Positions 59,701-64,000 of a stretch of 64,000 nt of DNA are shown here, piece after piece. Position numbers and translations under genes: made by a program. Source of the stretch: Engraulis encrasicolus. Its lineage: Eukaryota > Chordata > Actinopteri > Clupeiformes > Engraulidae. Position 1 is the first letter of the stretch; each line of letters begins with the position of its first letter. Location: NCBI RefSeq assembly GCF_034702125.1, contig NC_085858.1, positions 62,001 through 126,000 of the forward strand, given 5' to 3'. Under the pieces are notes generated by a model. The model worked only from the letters and a program-made list of their open reading frames with translations, was not told the origin of the DNA and did no database searches.

Positions 59701-60463
59701 GTCATGATACTGTATTGTAATGCAAGAAGGCAGTATCGTGACTAGCCCTTTCAAAGTTCTGTTACTCTTTAATTCAGAATCAGTTCAATAAAGACGCTTT
59801 TGCACACCTCTGTAGTTGGGCAGGTGCGTAGGATGTTATCCCAGCGGGGTTGTCAGTCAAGTGCAAAGAAATAATAACTTTACCTGAAGAAGGTCGGATG
59901 GCCGAAACGTTGTATTAAAGTTTGTTGGTGGAATGGACAGTGTGCAGGATTTCTTTGCACTTGACTCTTTAATTCAGAAAACAACCACATGATATGTGTT
60001 GGTGCTTCAAATCAATGTCATAATTTTTAGACTTAAAAAATATTAGTAGCCTCTTGTAACCTATTCTAACCACAAATGATTATCTAAAAGATATATTTTG
60101 AAAATGTTGGTGTGTGGAACTGTTGGTCAAAAACGTGATACAAACCGAATTGTCAGTTGTGGGTGTATTGTTACAGCCCTACTAAATACTTTCTGGAAGA
60201 TGGTCATGTCTTTGAAACACTAAGTTAAGGTGTCTAATCATTTTTTCAACTCTACTGTGCTCCTTGCTGCCCTCCCCTTCCGTCTCTCAGGCATCGAGCT
60301 CACCATTGAGATCCAGTCAAGCATGAACCCCAAAGCCACGTTGAAGGAGTTCAAGGAGAGTCTTGCCCAAAGTGAGAAGTACCAAATGAAAGTGAAAGCC
60401 ATCAAGGAGGAGGTTGAGGCTTTTGCCGCTAAGTTCCCCATGCCTGGCCTTCCAGAGTTGTGA
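44702..60463 (+). CDS. shmt1: Serine hydroxymethyltransferase, cytosolic (complete, 11 coding exons)
   Basis: PLP enzyme that interconverts serine + tetrahydrofolate and glycine + 5,10-methylene-THF in cytosolic one-carbon metabolism. Coding exons read here: 44702-44794, 45077-45222, 45528-45643, 45758-45918, 46150-46231, 47172-47384, 56037-56153, 57603-57725, 58684-58800, 58996-59106 and 60291-60463 (TGA). All introns are GT-AG, and the exon sum is 1452 nt, i.e. 483 residues, the length of human SHMT1. Motifs: [10 protein letters not shown] and [16 protein letters not shown] near the N-terminus, [15 protein letters not shown] before the PLP site, and TTTHKTLRG with Schiff-base lysine K256. 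The [10 protein letters not shown] and [12 protein letters not shown] blocks follow. There is no mitochondrial presequence: the N-terminus is MEHTNGHH... and aligns to cytosolic SHMT1, so SHMT2 is unlikely. The start ATG lies 27 nt into exon 44675-44794, after an AG acceptor. The eighth intron of the transcript model's coding part is ordinary, but the intron after K256 is 8.65 kb and transposon-filled. Confidence 0.96.
46367..46573. mobile_element. hAT-type MITE, 207 bp, in a shmt1 intron
   Basis: TCCTAGAG duplicated at 46359-46366 and 46574-46581; termini CAGGGATGT and ACATCCCTG. Confidence 0.8.
46657..46681. repeat. (ATCA)n microsatellite
   Basis: About five ATCA units followed by TTCCGTTTATTAGG. 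Confidence 0.85.
47637..48595. mobile_element. piggyBac-type non-autonomous element, 959 bp
   Basis: TTAA at 47633-47636 and 48596-48599; perfect 14-bp ends CACATTGACTACCA and TGGTAGTCAATGTG. Excision with one TTAA restores the Tc1 end (CACTACATTAAGAACACC). Internal ACGGGTTTTCCCGT palindromes. Confidence 0.85.
48881..49249 (-). pseudogene. Tc1-like transposase fragment
   Basis: A 122-codon frame with the N-terminal helix-turn-helix pattern ([20 protein letters not shown]) and [20 protein letters not shown]. The catalytic domain is missing, so it is inactive. Confidence 0.75.
49878..50446. mobile_element. hAT-type non-autonomous element, 569 bp
   Basis: Termini CAGGGGTCCCCAAACT and AGTTTGGGGACCCCTG; GGGGGCCACATT and GGCCCCCGGGCC subterminal blocks. 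Non-coding. Confidence 0.8.
50447..51496. other. shmt1 intron sequence, nothing recognised
   Basis: AT-rich intronic sequence. No conserved domain or tidy repeat boundary seen. Confidence 0.4.
51497..54439. mobile_element. Tc1-like element with IR/DR ends and a nested insertion
   Basis: TA-flanked termini CAGTTGAGGACGACATTATT and its complement. Each end carries two direct repeats of ATTATTAGCCCCC-type sequence (51508 and ~51680; ~52795 and ~54414), the IR/DR arrangement. Transposase traces at 51700-52740 are too decayed to translate. The right terminal repeat is split by another element (~52930-54365) with inverted TTACATGATG-TTTTTAA ends. Confidence 0.7.
52930..54365. mobile_element. Element nested in the Tc1 right end, carrying further Tc1 debris
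   Basis: Inverted, imperfect ends (GTTACATGATGGTTTTTAAA and complement-like TTTACATGATGTTTTTAAAG). Inside, 53208-53300 has an 18-bp inverted repeat (GTTTATCTTGGTCTCTT and complement). 53690-53930 is a Tc1-type end (GGGGTGTACTCACTTTTGTG ... GTGATATACTGTA). Confidence 0.5.
54440..56036. other. shmt1 intron sequence, nothing recognised
   Basis: AT-rich intronic sequence ending in the acceptor TTTCCATTTCAG. Confidence 0.4.
56448..57145 (+). mobile_element. Tc1-like element, internally deleted, 698 bp
   Basis: TA flanks both sides; ends CAGAGGTTGGACAATGAAAC and, inverted, CAGGGGTTGGACAATGAGAG. It keeps a transposase helix-turn-helix fragment ([30 protein letters not shown], 56600-56730); the catalytic part is gone. 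Confidence 0.8.
57146..57602. other. shmt1 intron sequence, nothing recognised
   Basis: Contains an open frame of 178 codons running in from the Tc1 element (57015-57551), but no family is recognised and it overlaps transposon sequence. Confidence 0.4.
57726..58683. other. shmt1 intron sequence, nothing recognised
   Basis: No domain, RNA gene or clear repeat boundary seen; acceptor is TCTGATTTTAG. Confidence 0.4.
59303..59658. mobile_element. hAT-like MITE rich in GGTATCGG
   Basis: Complement of the right end reads TAGGGATGCACCGATACC, a common fish hAT end; internal mirrored GTACTCGTACTCG and GGTATCGG blocks. Confidence 0.55.
59780..59963 (+). mobile_element. Short Penelope-derived/retrozyme-like insertion in the last shmt1 intron
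   Basis: 184 bp flanked by a perfect 16-bp duplication (ACTCTTTAATTCAGAA at 59764-59779 and 59964-59979). The second half is bracketed by an inverted repeat, CAAGTGCAAAGAAAT near 59858 and ATTTCTTTGCACTTG at its end. It contains a hammerhead-like core (59876-59922). No coding capacity. The long, precise duplication suggests nuclease-primed insertion like that of Penelope elements. Confidence 0.7.
59876..59922 (+). ncRNA. Candidate hammerhead ribozyme in the 184-bp insertion
   Basis: CTGAAGA fits CUGANGA. Helix II is GGTC/GGCC (one G-U) with loop GGAT, followed by GAAA and ACGT. Helix I is convincing: AACTTT upstream pairs fully with AAAGTT downstream, and AC with GT, leaving a 3-nt bulge. 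The extra A before helix II is the same as in the 38.3-kb motif, so it looks like a family trait, not a decay mark. Confidence 0.6.
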
Positions 60464-60610
60464 AAGATTAGCAGTCTCGCTGTCGGTGAGGTTTTCTCCC
60501 CTGTTTGATTATTCAACTGATTGAGTGAAATTCCAATGTTGGGTAATGGGCCAATACGCACATTTTACAAACTTGAAACTTTGTTTTACAATAAATAACT
60601 TCGACTAAGT
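60464..60610 (+). terminator. shmt1: shmt1 3' UTR with poly(A) signal
   Basis: Directly after the TGA at 60461-60463 comes a short 3' UTR with AATAAA at 60590-60595. A second AATAAA-like site (AATAAAAATG) lies near 60741. Confidence 0.7.
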
Positions 60611-60775
60611 GTCAAGTGATTTAATTTTTCCACTGTATGTGTACAGAGGCCAAAATATGACAAAAGACCTGCTGAATATCTGGTAAACTTAAATATGGTT
60701 AGTCAAGTAAACTTTTAGCTTGTTGAACTGTGTGAAACTAAATAAAAATGTATACTGTGTCTAAGTGTAAGGACT

Positions 60776-62811
60776 TTTATTGCAGTTTTTTTATCGCAAG
60801 TTTTTTTTTTTTTTTTTTTAAACTGCCTAAAATATTTTTAGAATTGGCAACAGGGAAATACTTTTCATGTCAATGTAAATCATTTTTTAATGAAAAGTTT
60901 AGATATTATTGATTATTTCACAGTGGAACAGACAGCCATGGACCAGGACAACATGAGTAAATATTTTCAACCAGTACTGGACAAATACAAGGCTTGCACA
61001 TCACAAGTATCTTGAAATCAAAGTCACAATGCTGTGTTTTTAAATAACATTCACTTGAATACAAGGCAACAGAATGGAACACTTCAAAGGAAATGAATAA
61101 GTGGCAAAAATGAGACATGCTTGCTGTTATGGCTTTCAACACTTGGTGAATTCAGATGAATTGATAAATCATAGAAGCAGTCATGTCAACTGAAACAACC
61201 ATGATGTGATTCCAACATAAAAATGCAAAACACCTCCCATACAAGGTTTTGTCCACAACTTAATTGAACACCTCACACAATAACTCCAGCTTAATACATC
61301 CAGCATAATGATGTTCCATGTAGTAAACGTGAGGGGTACTCATGCTAAACCTTACTTGGACAAATAACTTTGACACCAGTGCATATCAAATTCAATAGCA
61401 AGAGCTAGATTTGATGAATATTCACAAATGAGTTACAACAGAAAAGGAATTGTGTATTTTCATCACAGAGGAAAAAAAAGCTACTTCCCAAAACATGCAA
61501 CATTTCGTGTAACAGACGTCTATCACGCTTGTGTGTCTCTTGTGTTTTTGTGTTCATGCATAACATTACTGTTCTTTGTATCTGGTTCTGGTAAAGAGGG
61601 TGAATTGATTTACGCAACCCAGTTTGTTCGTCAGCTACTGGGTAGTCTGGATAGTCTAACCAAGATAGACCCACGTGCCTTACATTTGTTGCCCAACCCA
61701 CCCCCACCCCACTTCACCACTAATCCAATCAAAAAGCCAGAATGTGGCCGTGCCTTGGATTGTAACACAGACTCATGGAGACTGAAAATGATCAGTTGTC
61801 TAGTAAATTAAGTACCTGATAATCCAAATGATGTACAGTAAGTGCACACTGCATTGATATGTTATAATTAAAAGGCAGAGGTTGTACATTATGGGGATGA
61901 GCTTTTCTTTTAAATGATACAGCAAACAAATGATTATGGGATTAAGTATCGGTAGGAATAGGGATTTAATAGTAAAAGTATACATCAATATAGGTATATG
62001 ACATACCGTTCATGTGTGTAAATTAAGGCCAACCGTAGTAATATCTTAGGCTGATGAATAGTTTCATTCCCTTAAGTCTAGTTATCTGGAAAACACAACT
62101 CAGTCTCCATACGTTCAACTAAATGGTCATTCAACATGAAAAGCAGTAAAAAATATAACCTTTTGAAATTAAGCTCAATATAACCTCCAGTACAGCAGTT
62201 GATGGAGAGGAGAATAGTCAAGAAGGCAAAAAAGGTTATGCTGACTAACAGCTGACAAAATAGTTCCCTCAAAAATGTTCTCACTTGCAAAGCTCATCAT
62301 AACACGATCAACTTATCTGCTTCCCTCCCACTGGCACAGCGAATCAGAGTCGGTTGTGAAGTTAAATTGACATCCATTTGGAGGGGGAAAAAATTACTTG
62401 AGCCACTTGTGCTTCCGTGTACAAGTGAGTGCAATGTGCCGAGTGAGCTACTTTGCCTGAGAGACGGAGAACTCAACTAGCTATGTCCTAAGCGCAGAAT
62501 ACCACCATGTGCAACTCTCCATAGCCCTCAGAAAAAAACACTCATCTATATTGAAAGCAGAATAGTCAGCCAGTAATACAAACATGATAGTCAAAAGAGA
62601 TACTTTAAACTGCAACTTTTTAAAAAAAACCTCTTCCTGGAATGTCAGAGTTGATACAAAGTCATAAACCAGGGGACGCAAATGAAGAAGAAGAAAAAAA
62701 ATAATCTTGATTTCAACAGACAGCAGTGGGGGTGGGGGTGAATTCCAGCAGAATGTGCACATGCACACACACACACACAGAATCAGATTTTGTACGCACA
62801 CATTCAGAGCA
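60776..62811 (-). terminator. smcr8: smcr8 3' UTR with poly(A) signal
   Basis: Between the smcr8 stop (62812) and a minus-strand AATAAA (60781-60776) there is no competing gene on either strand, so about 2 kb of 3' UTR is likely. It is AT-rich. A run of about 20 T on the plus strand (60801-60820) would be poly(A)-like in the transcript. The 3' end is inferred only from the signal. Confidence 0.5.
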
Positions 62812-64000
62812 TCAGATTTTGTACAAATAGCTGGTGGTGTAATTGAAACGTAAGACTGATTGGCTAGCTCCCTTGGAAGAAGGTCCCTGAAGCAGGTAAT
62901 GCTGTTTGATGAGCTCGCTGAGGAAGAGCACCATCCTGCTCTCCTCCTCGCTGAAGCCCAGGTGATGCAGAAAGCTAGTCCTGCGTGCAGTCACGCCGCC
63001 CTCGTCCTCCTCCCTGGCCTCCAGCGGGAGGTGCAGGTGGTGGCAGAAGGTGAAGAGGAAGGCCCTGGCCGCTAGCTGGGTCAGCACGCTCTGGACGTGC
63101 AAGAAGTACGTGCTGCCCCTCTTGATCTGAGTCCTGTGGTCGGCCATGTGGGACAGCAGAGCGCCCTTGTACGGAGGACAGCGCATGGTCTTGTTGTCCG
63201 CATCCAGAATGCCCAGATAACGACTGTAGCGGCTCAGGGAGTTGAGGATGCTGGAGCCTGTGGGGGAGGCCATCCTGGAAACACAAGAGACACACAGCTA
63301 ATTAGTGGGAATTCACACTGCCAAACAAATGAATTGAACCCAGTCACAGTTTAATCTTTTATTTTTAAAAGGTATCCCCAAGTCTGGACCCAGAGGGATG
63401 TTTGTATTATGCACTGTTATCTTCCAGCTATAAAGACAGTCACTAACCAGACAGGCAGTTTGAGCTATTGTGTTAAGAAGAACTCACGGGTAAACAGTTG
63501 AATTTAAGCTCTTGAGCATTTGGTCACTTATCAATATAGAATTACAGTACATCTAGCAGATATTTCCAATTTGGTTATGACGCACATCATCCTGTGTGGC
63601 CTTGCTCACCTCTGAAGGCCGATGAGCTTCCATCTCTGCAGGTCAGTAAGCTGAAAGGGTGTGGAGAGCCAGGGCTGCACCGTCTCCCCGTACTTGCCCA
63701 GGCTAGGCACGAAAATGGACAGAGCATTGACCAGCTTTCGCACCGTGCCCTCATCCACCCCCAGCACCACCAGAGTCCGCCCGCTGAGCAGGCAGAAGAT
63801 GGCTTGCTGGGCGAAGGGGTACTGCCGGATGAACCGCAGGGCGCTCTGCCCGGCCCTCTTCTTCTGCTTCAGGGTGACCGGGTTGCCGTGGCAGAAGGGC
63901 GACGGCGCCCGATCAGAGCTGGTGGAGGTGCTCATGTAGCTGGTGGTGTCCGAGGCGTCCTCCACGCTGATCCGGGTCATGTCATCAGAGAGCGCGTTCC
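62812..64000 (-). CDS. smcr8: Guanine nucleotide exchange/GAP subunit SMCR8, C-terminal part (runs off the window)
   Basis: SMCR8 is a DENN-family protein that forms a complex with C9orf72 and WDR41 and acts in autophagy, lysosome function and small-GTPase regulation. Two coding pieces are visible on the minus strand: 64000-63610 (5' end outside the window) and 63274-62812 (stop TGA), joined by GT-AG splice sites. Together they give about 284 C-terminal residues; the vertebrate protein is about 930 residues, most of it in one large exon. Recognised blocks: LSDDMTRISVEDA, KQKKRAGQSALRFIRQYPFA, LGKYGETVQPW, LQRWKLIGLQR, RSRYLG-type YSRYLGILDADNKT, ADHRTQIKRGSTY, and the ending TSYLYKI, all matching the SMCR8 C-terminus. 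Position next to shmt1, tail to tail, fits conserved vertebrate synteny. A serine-rich stretch (SYMSTSTSSDRAP) precedes the folded C-terminal DENN portion. Confidence 0.92.

Noticed and set aside
44702..60463. Identification as mitochondrial SHMT2
   Set aside because: No targeting presequence; length and N-terminal alignment fit SHMT1, and smcr8 is the neighbour.

Overview
The window looks like a vertebrate nuclear genome, most probably a teleost fish. It holds spliced genes with GT-AG introns, the shmt1-smcr8 gene pair arranged tail to tail as in human 17p11.2, long CA/GT/CT microsatellites, tRNA-derived SINEs, and a dense layer of Tc1, hAT, piggyBac-like, Gypsy and Penelope-like elements typical of fish. 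Nothing bacterial or plasmid-like is seen.

Layout. 1-25.6 kb has no confident host gene and is a transposon graveyard: an orphan gag remnant (2.4-3.2 kb, minus); a 9.4-kb THAP-DDE DNA transposon (3.46-12.89 kb) with ~165-bp inverted ends, itself carrying a 2-kb near-palindrome inside a SINE, a TTAA MITE, a TTAA/piggyBac-like element and a 54-bp minisatellite; several hAT/MITE units; a 3-kb hAT element with an 8-bp target duplication (16.7-19.8 kb); and a solo LTR with a 5-bp duplication (23.0-24.2 kb). 25.66-30.56 kb is a full Gypsy element with identical LTRs and one intact 1343-codon gag-pol frame. It lies 8 bp from a second, older Gypsy element (30.56-41.41 kb), whose pol is split by a Penelope-like insertion (32.8-38.4 kb) made of two inverted copies. 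One copy is 5'-truncated but has an open RT + GIY-YIG frame; the other is longer but frameshifted. Both ends carry a candidate hammerhead ribozyme.

The right third holds the host genes. shmt1 (cytosolic serine hydroxymethyltransferase) is complete: 11 coding exons on the plus strand (44702-60463) join in frame to 483 codons plus stop, with PLP lysine K256 and all splice sites GT-AG. A probable non-coding first exon ends at 42446. Its largest intron (8.65 kb) is stuffed with DNA transposons. smcr8 (C9orf72-complex subunit) enters from the right edge on the minus strand; its last exon and the end of the preceding exon are visible. The two genes converge, with poly(A) signals about 185 bp apart.

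The observations most worth following are the candidate hammerhead ribozymes in Penelope-type sequences, including a tiny 184-bp insertion at 59.8 kb with a 16-bp target duplication; the young intact Gypsy element; the unusual ends of the THAP-DDE transposon; and the 2-kb palindrome.
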